A program made the position numbers and the translations under genes. 64,000 nucleotides of DNA. Origin: Isochrysis galbana. Its lineage: Eukaryota > Haptophyta > Isochrysidales > Isochrysidaceae. The stretch covers positions 1,777,398 through 1,841,397 of the forward strand of contig CM030931.1 in NCBI GenBank assembly GCA_018136815.1. The letters are read 5' to 3'. Shown here in pieces: positions 41,691 to 52,900 of the stretch; within the stretch, counting starts at the first letter, position 1, and each line of letters begins with the position of its first letter. Under the pieces are notes generated by a model that worked only from the letters and a program-made list of their open reading frames with translations, was not told the DNA's origin and searched no databases.

Positions 41691-42167
41691 ATGGCGACGT
41701 CTTCAGAAGACTTCACATCGTTTCAACGCCGTTTGCTTCAAAGGAAGAAGCAAGCAATTCCCCAGGAGTTTGCAGGACAAACAAGACCCCAAGAGTGCAA
41801 AGTTATGGCGGGATGCAAAATGACCATCTTCTCCGAGGCCGGCTTCAAAGGAGAACACACAACCATCAATGGACCGTCGATGCTCAGCTCAGAAGACGTG
41901 CGATGGGAAGACGTCGACCTACAGGCGGTCGGGTGGACTCAACCAGTCCGCTCCCTAAAAATCGAGTGCCATCCGGACTCGGCAGCGGCAAAACGAAAAG
42001 ACAAATTTCAAGCTGAAGTAACTAAAATATTCGCAAAGGGAGCCGCATTTCTGCTAGGAGTCATCGTGCTCGCAGTATTTGTAATCATTCTCTTGTTGAA
42101 ATTATTCAACAAGCGGTCCACCGACAAAAATCCAAAGGGAGACGCCGCCGCGCCACAGGCTAAATAG
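41691..42167 (+). CDS. Element X protein 2: crystallin-like motif with C-terminal membrane anchor
   Basis: 158 codons from the first ATG (MATSSEDFTSFQRRL). Residues about 49-95 read KMTIFSEAGFKGEHTTINGP and VRSLKIEC, resembling one Greek-key motif of the beta/gamma-crystallin fold (aromatic-x4-F-x-G ... S-x-x-V/I). This is tentative. A helix KFQAEVTKIFAKG leads into GAAFLLGVIVLAVFVIILLL, a transmembrane segment close to the C-terminus, and a Lys-rich tail: a tail-anchored or type I protein. Found only in element X in this window; the function is unknown. Confidence 0.5.
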   Translation: MATSSEDFTSFQRRLLQRKKQAIPQEFAGQTRPQECKVMAGCKMTIFSEAGFKGEHTTINGPSMLSSEDVRWEDVDLQAVGWTQPVRSLKIECHPDSAAAKRKDKFQAEVTKIFAKGAAFLLGVIVLAVFVIILLLKLFNKRSTDKNPKGDAAAPQAK

Positions 42168-42216
42168 GAGTGTTCATATTAATGTTAATACTCCATCTCT
42201 AGTCGCTTCAACTCAT

Positions 42217-42873
42217 TCAGCAGGTCTCGCTGGTCACCGGCCTCCCACATGGCAGACACACACGCGCTCGACCGCCAAGTTCAACCTTGCGTTTGCGCGG
42301 CATACGCCTGATAAGCGCAAGAAGGCTCTGTATGCTTGTGACTTGTTTTCGCAGTTGTTTAGTGGCAAATTCTAACATTCCTTTTGCCAAATTCAGTTGC
42401 CGAACTATATGGAGTTTATCGTCTGGGGTGTTCGCAATTGTGTACAGATCAGCCGAAAATGAGCTTAAATTACTCGCAATTCTAATTGCCAATGTCCACT
42501 TTTTGGCGGCAATGGCCTTTCTATAAAGTTCACACAAGGAGTCTTGTCGCAGTTGCTCAGTCGCAAATTCGCCAAGGGCAACCTTGCGTTTGCGCTGCAT
42601 AAGCCTGATAACCGCAAGAAGGATGACCTCTTTTCGCAGTTGTTCAGTGGCAAATTCTAGCATTTGTTTTGCCGAATTCAATTGCAGAACTACGTGGAGT
42701 TTATCGACTGGCGTGTTCGCAATTGTGTACATATCAGCTGACAATGAGCTTAAATGACTCGCAATTCTAATTGCCAGTGTCCACTCTTTGGCGGCAATGG
42801 CATCATTGCATTTTTTATAAAGTTCAAACAAGAAGTCTCTAGGCATCTCCATCTGATATGTTACCGGTGACAT
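42217..42873 (-). CDS. Element X protein 3: helical protein with internal duplication
   Basis: 218 codons from ATG 42873. Two roughly 90-residue repeats: EWTLAIRIASHLSSLSADMY...TPVDKLHVV...LEFATEQLRK...RLMQRKRKVALG, then KWTLAIRIASNLSSFSADLY...TPDDKLHIV...LEFATKQLRK...RRMPRKRKVELG. The repeats are also similar at DNA level, so the duplication is fairly recent. Predicted all-helical and basic (RKRKV at each repeat end). No family recognised. The gene ends 50 bp from the convergent protein 2 gene. Confidence 0.55.
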   Translation of the reverse strand: MSPVTYQMEMPRDFLFELYKKCNDAIAAKEWTLAIRIASHLSSLSADMYTIANTPVDKLHVVLQLNSAKQMLEFATEQLRKEVILLAVIRLMQRKRKVALGEFATEQLRQDSLCELYRKAIAAKKWTLAIRIASNLSSFSADLYTIANTPDDKLHIVRQLNLAKGMLEFATKQLRKQVTSIQSLLALIRRMPRKRKVELGGRARVCLPCGRPVTSETC

Positions 42874-43440
42874 CTGGAATGCTTACTACATACCGATACA
42901 AAAAACTGACTTCACAGCGGGGGTGTCATCAAAAGTGGTGCTGCTCTGAAACCTGCACGTTTGTACTTTAATAAGGGGGTCCTTCAAGTAGAACTTATAC
43001 CGTGCACATGGGGGGCACTTGCCGAAAATACAACCAAACCTGAGGTTGCACCCTCTTAAGCTTAGAAGTCAGAAAGCAATCGTATTCATATTAAAATCAT
43101 ACTGATAGATCTAAAATAGCATTAAAACTAGTTTTATTTTGACCTGTTACGGACCTGTTGCGACCTGTTAACTACATGTCCTCTTAATAGGAAGAGGCCC
43201 CAAAAACCTGTTGACCTTGTACCTGTTGTCCCATCCGGGAAGCGGAGGGCATCGCTTCATGCAAGGCCGCCGAAAGCGTCTCGTACGCCCGCGAAATCCT
43301 GCGCGCCATCGGCGTCGCCATCGACGGACCGACGGACCCACCCTCGTCGGCACCGACAACCTCGCCAACATGCGCGTCGACTCCCTACGCTCCGCCCCTC
43401 CCGCGCCCGCCACTTCATGCGCCGCTACCACGTGCTCCTC

Positions 43441-43717
43441 CAGCTTCCCCGTCGCGTGCCTCTCTTGCCTCTGGCAGTCCGTGCCCCATGCTCCCCAGGA
43501 ATTGTACTTCACATGTTACAGGCACAAACCCCACCACCTTCACATGCAACACAGCCACAGCTCCACTCCCTCCTCCACAATATCGAAAAGGAGACCACAC
43601 CTATACCCACGCGTTCGCGCTACCCAATTGCCATCTTTCCATTTCACGTCTCCCGTCACTCCGACGGGATCACAATGGTATCACTTCTCGCAACCACAAC
43701 TGCATGGTTGTATATAC
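43441..43717. other. Short spacer, nothing recognised
   Basis: C/A-rich DNA between the copia fossil and the DUF4432 gene; includes the gene's likely 3' UTR. Confidence 0.5.
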
Positions 43718-44962
43718 TCACCCTTCAACGACTTGAGGATTGCGCCCCTTGCGGAGGGCCTCGATTTCGTTACGAGCGGCCACCACCTTAGGTCCATCTA
43801 GGGCGCTGATTTGTATCACAAATTGCACCTCCTCGCCGGGCCCCAAGATGGGTAAACGTCCTGCCTTGCGCTCCATTGGTCGTGGATGGCAGAAGGATGT
43901 GCCTGGTTCTAAGCCCGTGACGTATCCTTGCTCCATGGTATCGGTGTTCTTCCAAAGCGTGAAGGCGGGAAGGTTTGCTTCCGTGTATTTGAGCGAAACG
44001 CCTCGTTGGCCATCGCTGCTAATTAGTGCGACTTGCGACACGCCTTGCTCGTCTGCATGGTTGGTCAGCTTGTAGCAGCGCTCGCCGAAGTCTCGCGTGG
44101 GGCCAAGGTACTTGTTCCATGTGCCGAGGTCGGCAGCTGCCGCTGCGTCGAATGGGGCGACGGTCGCGACGGGCGCCACGAACTGGGCGCCCGACTCTAG
44201 ACCAGCACCGGGCCCAAAGTTGGTATGATAGATCATCTGATACTCCTTCTCATATGAGGAGCGGTTGACGAGGCGGTCGCTGACTGTGAGCGTGTTAGAT
44301 CCTGGGACGGTTGAAACCTCCGTCCATAGCTCGAAGTCGTGGAATTTGAACATTTGCTCATCCACCCTGCCGCACACCCTGATCGTGTGCGGTGCATCAG
44401 CATCAATTGTGACCTTGACCTCTGAGGCTGGGATGTTGCCGATACGCCCGTGCAACGTAAGCAGCTTGCCATCATCATGACCCGGGTGCCCGGCGTGAGC
44501 CACGCCACACCGTACAATGAATTCGTTGAAACCAGTCAGCCACCCAAGGCCTCCCGTGTCATTCAGCTCGATCTCACGCGGATGCACCACTTCACGCACA
44601 GGCGATGCCCAGCTCAGCGATTCCATCCTGTCTCCTTCTACGCCTGAGCGCCGGAACGCAAGGTCTCCGATGGACATGCCGCGAGTGGGAACTACGGTGA
44701 AGGCAAGGCGGCCGTTGTCCACACTGATCACGTCGACTCCCTCTTGCCTGCCACCGTGCAGCCGCTCCTTCTTCACTGACCAGCTCTCACTCCCCAGCTG
44801 CGCCGAGACTTGGTCGGCTTGCCATGACTCGACGAATATTTTGGAGGCGACGCTGGTGAGTGTCTGCTTCAGCTCCTTCCGCTCCTCCGCACTGCTGCAG
44901 CACGCCGCACCGTAGAGTGTGAGAGGAGCTGCCGCCCCGGTGATGGCTCGTCGGAGCATCAT
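43718..44962 (-). CDS. DUF4432 / aldose-1-epimerase-like protein
   Basis: One uninterrupted frame of 414 residues from tandem ATGs at 44962/44959. Characteristic blocks of the galactose-mutarotase-like DUF4432 family: VDNGRLAFTVVPTRGMSIGD, SPVREVVHP, GGLGWLTGFNEFIVRCGVAH, LTLHGRIGNIPASEV, YQMIYHTNFGPGAGLESGAQ, WKNTDTMEQGYVTGLEPGTS and an LGPGEEVQF end. His in LHGRIG and in YHTNFG are the likely catalytic pair by analogy with mutarotases. Bacterial members are thought to act on sugar anomers; the substrate here is unknown. The N-terminal LTLYGAACCSSAEE could be a short targeting signal. The absence of introns, in contrast to its neighbours, is compatible with an acquisition from bacteria, which is inference. 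Confidence 0.85.
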   Translation of the reverse strand: MMLRRAITGAAAPLTLYGAACCSSAEERKELKQTLTSVASKIFVESWQADQVSAQLGSESWSVKKERLHGGRQEGVDVISVDNGRLAFTVVPTRGMSIGDLAFRRSGVEGDRMESLSWASPVREVVHPREIELNDTGGLGWLTGFNEFIVRCGVAHAGHPGHDDGKLLTLHGRIGNIPASEVKVTIDADAPHTIRVCGRVDEQMFKFHDFELWTEVSTVPGSNTLTVSDRLVNRSSYEKEYQMIYHTNFGPGAGLESGAQFVAPVATVAPFDAAAAADLGTWNKYLGPTRDFGERCYKLTNHADEQGVSQVALISSDGQRGVSLKYTEANLPAFTLWKNTDTMEQGYVTGLEPGTSFCHPRPMERKAGRLPILGPGEEVQFVIQISALDGPKVVAARNEIEALRKGRNPQVVEG

Positions 44963-45564
44963 CAAGGGAGCGGGATGTGCGCGCGTGCGTGTGTATGTGT
45001 CTCCGGCCGTCCGAAAGATGAAGAGAGAAACACTGGTAGATGGATATTTTAACTCCTTGCTGCCTAATCGCCAAAATTGGAGCTTCCACACTTTCTTTTG
45101 TCAGTTCCTCGTTACCCGCTCATCCGTAGCCCCCAAGCTCTCCGGGGACTCTGAGGGACATTCCCCCACACCCTTGGGAAAACCGAACAGCCCATAGATG
45201 CGATGATCTAGACATGAATTAAGTGGAAAAACTGAAAATGATAAAAAAAAAGTGCAGCGATCCAATCAATATTGGAGATTGGAGCTTCACTTTATTCTAA
45301 TAAAAAATACACCGTTTAGTTAAGAGATGTGCCGGGAGGAAACGGACTTTCGGCGCTGAGCGGTGTCAGTCTCTCCCGGGGGGGGGGGCGGGGGCGATGA
45401 CTTTCTTGGGGGCCCGAGAAGAAATAATACGTTGCGCCACTTTTCGCCCACGGCATCTCACTTACTCACTTATCTCTTACACGCACCTCGTCCTGTACAC
45501 ACTGCTTCTAAGCGTGAAACCGAAGCGCCAAAATTGGCGCTTCAAACCGGCAGCAAGAAGTAAA
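44963..45564. other. Intergenic DNA with a 22-bp palindrome
   Basis: GAAGCGCCAAAATTGGCGCTTC split here as GAAGCGCCAA + AATTGGCGCTTC (45522-45543) is a perfect palindrome; its arm recurs at about 45069 (CGCCAAAATTGGAGCTTC). No gene seen. Confidence 0.6.
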
Positions 45565-45830
45565 TGTCGGAGCGAAGCTCGTTTCCTCTTTGGAAACGAG
45601 CCGCGAGGGCGCACCGGCGGCTAGCGCGGCGCTCGGTTCATCCGGGGAGCCCGGAACGGGCTCATCGGGAGAACGGGGAAGGCAATTGCAATTGACGGGC
45701 ATGTGAAATGGACGGGAAAGTGGCACGGAACGCGAATCGGAGGGACGAAGGACGTAGGAAAGGGCGCGGTGAGCAGATACAGCTGGCTTGGGACTCGTAG
45801 GGACTCGTAGACTTGAAAGGATAAAGGTGT
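45565..45830 (+). mobile_element. LTR-like fragment related to the chromovirus LTR edge
   Basis: TGTCGGAGCGAAGCTCGTTT, GCGAGGGCGCACCGGCGGCT and AGCGCGGCGCTCGGTTC parallel TGTCAGAGCAAGGCTCATCT and GCGAGGGCGCGCCGGCAGCT at 48320. A second copy lies at 46066-47260. Fossil, no coding part. Confidence 0.55.
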
Positions 45831-45929
45831 AAGGTGTCGTTCCGTCAATTGTGGGGCATCAGTCGAATTGAGCGATCAAATGTCCACAGTTGTGTATACA
45901 GCATTATTTTAAAATTAAATAAATGAAGG

Positions 45930-46055
45930 CTAGCCGTGCGTGGGCATAACAACTTTTTTCTCTGCTTTTCCCCCGCGGCGCATGTTCCCCCCGCAGGGGG
46001 ACGCCGTGCGTGCGCATGCCAACGCTTTTTCTCTGCGTTTCCTCTAACTAAGGCC
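45930..46055 (-). repeat. S repeat, degenerate reversed copies
   Basis: GCCGTGCGTGCGCATGCCAA and GCCGTGCGTGGGCATAACAA match the reversed S core (TTGTTATGCGCACGCACGGC). Confidence 0.6.
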
Positions 46056-46154
46056 GACAACTACATTGTCGGAGCGAAGCTCGTTTCCTCATTGGAAACG
46101 AGTCGCGGAGGCGCACCGGCGGCTAGCGCGGCGCACGGTTCATCCGGGGAGCCC

Positions 46155-47081
46155 TAGGGACGGGTAAAAACTTTTACAATTTTTTTTTGCAAGTTTGGGT
46201 GGATGCTCGAGCTCGTCAGAAGTTTGGGCCCTCTCTACAAGTGGGCTGCAAGTTTGGGGGCGCAGTGCCCCTTGTCTATCAGTATAATGCCTTATCTCCC
46301 CTCTCTACAGTACAATAATACCCGTAAGGTCACGTTCCCAGCGATTTTTTTTTAAAAAAGACGGTCATTATTGTACATACATAAACTGGACGTTTTTATA
46401 GCAAAAACAGGGGTCGTCTTGAGATCCACGACAAAAAAGCCCGCCGCGGCCGCGCAATGGCTGGCCCGGGTGAGCCATGCCCGGTGCCCCTTCTCCCTGC
46501 TGGCCTGCGCTCGTCCGTGGCGCGCATCTCACCGCCCGCCTGCTCCCTCCTCACACAGGCAAACGCCACTGCACGCGCCAACGCGGGGCGCTCGCGGAGG
46601 GTGACAGCCTCATCCCCCAGGATGAGGATGTCGTTCGCCCTCCGCAGCGACGCGAGGGCGCGGTCGCAGTCGAGGCGGTGCAGGACGAGGAGGCGTGGGG
46701 CGACGATAGCGACGAGGATGGCGAGGAAGACGAGCACCTGAACATCCCCACGCGCCGCGCCAACGCCATCGTGGAGTCCGACCAAGAGAGCGACGGCGAC
46801 ACCGGCGTCCCGGCCATCGACCTGACCGAGAAGGCGACGATGAGAGTCGGCGCGATGATGGCCGTCGGCGTGTCGGCGTCGGACGCGTGCGCGTGATCGC
46901 TAGTTGCGAGTTTTTTTGTGTGTTCCTCAAGGGAAACGTGAAACGTGCTGCGGACGTACTACTTGCGGCACCACAAATTGCCACAAGTTTGACGACAAGT
47001 TTGGGCAGTGAGCTACAAGAATCACGCAAGTTTTGCCGACAAGTTTGGGCGAATTCGGCTAAAAGTTTTTACCCACCCCTA
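46155..47081. mobile_element. hAT-like DNA transposon, 927 bp, non-autonomous
   Basis: Terminal inverted repeats TAGGGACGGGTAAAAACTTT and TAGGGGTGGGTAAAAACTTT (21 bp, two mismatches) and a perfect 8-bp duplication GGGAGCCC (46147-46154, 47082-47089). TAGGG fits hAT termini. CAAGTTTGGG repeats occur several times near both ends. The centre holds a plus-strand acidic frame (see 46477-46896) but no recognisable transposase catalytic core. Confidence 0.87.
46477..46896 (+). pseudogene. Acidic ORF inside the hAT element, probable transposase-gene remnant
   Basis: Its second half encodes AWGDDSDEDGEEDEHLNIPT and RRANAIVESDQESDGDTGVP, an acidic tail with a stop close to the element's right end. The position is where a transposase C-terminus would lie. 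A CACACAG acceptor-like site precedes it. The first half has no support, and overlapping frames on the other strand are equally long. Confidence 0.3.
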
Positions 47082-47360
47082 GGGAGCCCGGAACGGGCTC
47101 ATCGGGAGAACGGGGAGGGCATATGACGGGCATGTGAAATGGACGGGGGAGTGGCACGGAACGCGAATCGGAGGGGCGGGCGGAGGACGTAGAAAAGGGC
47201 GCGGCGAGCAGATGCCGCTTACTTACTTGGGACTCGTAGGGACTTGTATACTCGGAAGGAAGACTCGGAAGACTCGGGGCTTGGGGTACTCAGGGGGCTG
47301 CAGGTCACCAACAGGCGATACACGTGGAGCACAACCAGCTGACAGACAACCTGAACAAGT

Positions 47361-47570
47361 TCACATCTCAACAAGTTGACCTCTCAACATGTTCACATCT
47401 TCACATCTCAACAAGTTGACCTCTCAACATGTTGACCGTTGAGGGTGGAACCAACTTGTTCACGACTTGTTCAGGCGGGAACCAACTTGTTCGGTGAGTG
47501 GAGCCAACTTGTTCAGTGGTTAAAACCAACTTGTTGAGAGGTCAACATGTTGAGAGGTCAACTTGTTGAG
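47361..47570. repeat. Repeat array with a perfect 31-bp inverted repeat
   Basis: TCACATCTCAACAAGTTGAC and the following CTCTCAACATGTT occur at 47361 and again at 47401 (period 40). The arm 47407-47437 is the exact reverse complement of 47540-47570. The loop holds four ACTTGTTC-type repeats (CCAACTTGTTC). No gene. Confidence 0.9.
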
Positions 47571-47693
47571 GTGGAATGCCTAGGTGTTTCGTGACGGGTT
47601 TTATTTGATACCACAATGTTTGATGTAGTATTTAAAGGGGACTGAAAGATTGCACAATGACTGAAACCTAGGTGAACTGAAATACGACACGTT

Positions 47694-48060
47694 TCAGTCG
47701 ATGACGAGGTGCCAATTGACGACGTGTCCGTCGACGAGAGATTCGCGGCGCGCAAGTCGCCATCCGCACTCACGCGCGGTGCCGCGTACATCGTACATCC
47801 TGTTCGATCTGTCGCTGGTAGTCGAGGAGGAATGGTTCGCCTAGGAGCATGAGGTGGCTTGGGCGGTAGGAGGGGCAGATGTCGACGAGGTAGACGTCGG
47901 AGTGGCTGATGCGCATGGCGTTGGCGAGGACGCACCTCCGCGCGTCGCGCGGCATCTCGTGGGCGGCGAACATGAGAGTGGCGACGTCGCACATGCGCGG
48001 CATGCCCCATCGCTCGGCGTCTCCGCGCGGGGCATCGGTAGAAGCGGTGGAGCGGTGGAG
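47694..48060 (-). pseudogene. Class I SAM-methyltransferase fragment
   Basis: The minus frame GDAERWGMPRMCDVATLMFA, AAHEMPRDARRCVLANAMRI and VYLVDICPSYRPSHLMLLGE followed by PFLLDYQRQIEQD matches the C-terminal half of a Rossmann-type methyltransferase (motif IV-VI region, A-x-H-E-M-P). The expected end GWRLARRESLVDGHVVNWHL is present but in another frame, separated by about 28 nt, too short for a usual intron. The N-terminal half with the SAM-binding GxGxG is missing; a long GT microsatellite lies where it should be. Probably a dead gene. Confidence 0.6.
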
Positions 48061-48124
48061 CTGGCAGCATCAGCGCGGCGGAGACCACCCCGCACACACG
48101 ACACACGTGGGGCGGAATCGGGGG

Positions 48125-49722
<1,598 letters not shown>

Positions 49723-49984
49723 CCCCGACTTAAATCGAGACGTCTCCCGATGTCGAGCCAAGAGAGTTCATTTAACCATACGAGACGAGAGACTTAGAAG
49801 AGGAGGATTAACCCATGGATCCAAAGCGAGCACAAAATCGGCAGCTTAGCGCGGCGGCCCCCGATTTCGTACGCCACGTCCTACCACGTTCTCCCTTTTA
49901 CAGGAGTTTTGCTCGGGCAGTTGCGCTGGGTCAGGCGCTGACGCGACGCTAATCATCCACTTCCGGTCGACTTAGCACTTAGCG

Positions 49985-52900
49985 CTACGAACGTGAACGA
50001 GAACGGGTACGACTTGAAGGCAGATCAGGAGGAATACGATTTGACTCTTGAACTCGACGTGGAACTTGATTAGACTGGGGACTTGAACTTGGACTTGAAG
50101 AGGAGTCTACAGCGGAGTGAGCTTGGGGTTGAACCGGACGGCGGTCGAAAGTGGTGTCGTACGACTCAACTAGATCAGCACAACGCCGAAGCAACTCAAT
50201 TCGAGACTCCCAAGTAGCTTCAGAACGAGGATAGCCGCGCCATTTGACGAGATACTTGAATGAAACTCCATCGCCCTTGCGATCGAGTAACTCTTCGACC
50301 AAATACTCATCTCCAGCGAGCGGAGACGAATCGGTGACGGTAAAGTACGGACGAAGATTGGAAATGTGAACTTCATCCTTGACTTGACGATTTTCGAGAT
50401 CGCGTAGACGGTATCGAGTGGCCGAGATGGCTTCTTCTACTCGGTAAGGACCGGAGTAGAGGTATTGAAGTTTGTTGGCGTGGCCAGGGATTCGACGACA
50501 AACTCTGTCTCCTTGTTTGAAGGTAACACCGAGTTTAGACTTTTGAGAGGCGGAGCGCATCGATTCACGTTGGGCTTCTTGAGTACTTTCGAGGGCGGAA
50601 CGCCACGACTCGAGAAGCTTCTTATTGAGCTCGGTGGCGTAAGTGACGGCATCGGACGGAGGCCTAGATGGAAGCAACTCAAGAACAGGAGCAGGGTCAG
50701 CAAGTTGAGCTGGAAGACGAAGCTCCCGACCAAACAAGATAGCCGCGGGTGACTTGGGTACGACGCGACCGGCGGTCGCTCGCATAGACATGAGAAGAAA
50801 CGGAAGGTGATCGACCCAATGGGCGCCGCCTTCATTGGAGACTCGAGTCATCGTGAGGAGAGTTTGTTGAGCTCTTTCTACTAGCCCTACGCCTTCGTGG
50901 CGATAGGCTTCAGTAGTGCTCAAGTCCGTGCCGGTCGCTTTGAGAATTAGGTCCACTAATCGAGAGCAAAGATTCGAGCCGGCGTCGGTTCGAAGTTGGC
51001 GAGGGACTCCATAACGAGATACGATGAGACGCATGAAGACGTCTAGACATTTCGAGGACGAGGGGTTACCGTTGCAAGGCTCAGCTTCAATCCAACGAGA
51101 GAGAGAATCGACGAAAACAATCAGCTTGTCAAAACCGGAGCGGCCGGATACGAAATCGTGAGTGGGCGCCATCGAAAGAATATCGCAATAGACGACGTCG
51201 AAAGGATAAGATCCGATGGAAAGACCGGATGGATGGGCGAGCGGTCGCGGTAACGGTTTGCCAAGAGTGCATTCGTGGCACTCTCGAACGTATTCCGATA
51301 CAGAGGCGGACATGCCAGGCCAGTACACTCGAGTACGAAGTAGGGTAGACGTCCTTGTCGCACCTGGGTGACCAAGGTGGTCATGGTAGGCGCGGAGGTA
51401 CGTGTCACGAAGGGACTCCGGAATGTACAAACGAAGAGGAGCCTCTTCCGCTTCTGAGGAGCGGTAGTAGAGTAGGCCATCGCGAAGGAGGAATCGGGAA
51501 CTTTTCTTCGACGACGAGCTAGAGTCAATCGAAGAGGAAGCTTTCGGAAGGATCGACTCGACTTCAGAAAGGATCGAGCTGGCGAGATCGTCGGTAGAGA
51601 GCGCTTGACGTAATTCGTCGGCATGAGGCACGCCCACATCGAGATACGAGGAGGTAATCGACTCCGAAGATTCCGATGCTTGACGAGCGAGCCTATCGCT
51701 TGCTTGTTGGCGGCGAGCGGTGAGGATGGATGAAGTAACCGCGGCGGCGACTATGTCGTGAATTTCAGAAGAATCGAAAGAATGGGCGTCACTCTCCTCG
51801 AGATGGAGAGGATCGTGATCAGGCTCGAGAGCAACTAAGCGGGATAAGCCGTCGGCGTCCCAGTGAGTGACTCCAGGTTTGTGCACGACGTCGAATCTAT
51901 ATTCGGCTAGCTTTAGGACCCATCGCATGAGGCGCGAGGCTGGACCACCGGTGACTTGATCTTTCATCGTGTGAAGCCAGCGCAAAGCTGAATGGTCTAC
52001 GACGAGGGTGAAGTGGCGACCCCAAAGATAAGGCCTCCAATTTCGGATCGATTCTAGCGCTGCTAGAAGTTCGATTTCAGTGACTGTCCAATGGCGCTCA
52101 GCCGGACTCAAGCTACGACCGTAGTATGCAACGACGCGCTCTCTCCCTTCGTCGTCTTTTTGGGCGAGGACGCCGGCGATGCCGAGCTTGCTAGCACCGT
52201 CGGTTTTAACGAGGAAAGGACGGTCGTCTCGAGGAGGTGCAAGTACGGGTTCTTCACAGATAGCTTGCTTGAGATCTTCGATAGCCTGTCGACAGGCTTC
52301 TGTTTGCGACTCGACCGGGACGTCGCACCCTTTCCGCGTGAGAGCGGTTAACGGCGCCGCACGGATCGCAAAACGACGGATGAAACGGCGGTAGTAGGAG
52401 CACAATCCAAGGAACGAACGGACGGCTTCGATCGAGTTGATTTGGGTTGGGTCGATTTTCGAGACAGCTTCCACTTTCTTGGGATCCATCCGAAGACCTT
52501 CACGCGAAACAACGTGGCCGAGATATTCAGCCGAGGTGGCAAAGAAAACGCATTTCGACATCTTGCAAGTGAGGCCCGCCCAGATGAGACGTTCCAAGAC
52601 AAGATCAAGACGGTGTAACATTTGTTGGAATGACGACTCTTCCCTGGCCTGCAGCGAGTCACCTACACCTGTCGACCAGGCGCCGACATCATCCAAGTAT
52701 GGCATACAAATCTCCCATGCCAGCCCACCGAGAACGGCGTCCATGAGGCGGCACATATACGAGGGACCGGATTGAACACCGAAAGGCAAGTAATTGAACT
52801 CGTACTTGCCGCGATGAGTAGTGAACGCGGTGATATGTTTATCGGATTCTTTGATCGGTATACCCCAGAAACCAGATGCCAGGTCCAGGGTGCAAAGGAA

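Larger units (their letters stand above)
40659..43056. mobile_element. Element X: 2.4-kb terminal-inverted-repeat element with three ORFs
   Basis: Left end AAGGTGCAACTCGAGCTTCC; right end, read inward, AGAGGGTGCAACCTCAGGTT: imperfect inverted repeats sharing GGTGCAAC. Position is fixed by the split of Y1, whose halves meet exactly at both ends; a 3-4 bp duplication (TAAG or AAG) is possible. Cargo: a minus-strand membrane protein split by Y2, a plus-strand crystallin-like tail-anchored protein, and a minus-strand protein with an internal duplication. No transposase, integrase, polymerase or capsid is recognised. Similar lone ends occur at about 21030-21067 and 40013-40046, so the family is dispersed. 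Confidence 0.6.
40470..43239 (-). mobile_element. MITE family Y, copy Y1, split by element X
   Basis: Outer parts 40470-40658 and 43057-43239 together equal one reversed copy of Y2 (372 versus 387 bp). Termini CCCAGATGGGACAATAGG and CCTGTTGTCCCATCCGGG are inverted repeats. Flanks AGGCGGAG (40462-40469) and AAGCGGAG (43240-43247) are an 8-bp target duplication with one mismatch, inside the copia RNase H region. Internal AACAGGT/AATAGGT repeats are numerous. No coding capacity. Confidence 0.85.
40088..43440 (+). mobile_element. Ty1/copia fossil: RNase H region, interrupted by nested elements
   Basis: 40260-40470 shows LEALADATWGDRNLYAILLT, FGGGAILHQTKKLA and VVDSSMEAE, and 43248-43430 shows the following IASCKAAESVSYAREILRAI and GTDNLANMRV, matching copia RNase H (A-D-A/W...GG-A-I...K-K...S-S-x-E-A-E; C/T-D-N-x-x-A). 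A Y element sits between the two parts. No LTR seen. The copy is clearly broken, with several damaging changes besides the insertion, so it is old. Confidence 0.65.
46066..47260 (+). mobile_element. Second LTR-like fragment, interrupted by a hAT element
   Basis: Same sequence as 45565-45830 (TGTCGGAGCGAAGCTCGTTT ... GGGACTCGTAGGGACTTG), split at GGGAGCCC by the element at 46155-47081. Fossil; it must predate that insertion. Confidence 0.65.

Noticed and set aside
47361-47570. CRISPR-like array
   Set aside because: Repeats are not separated by unique spacers of constant size and the genome is eukaryotic.
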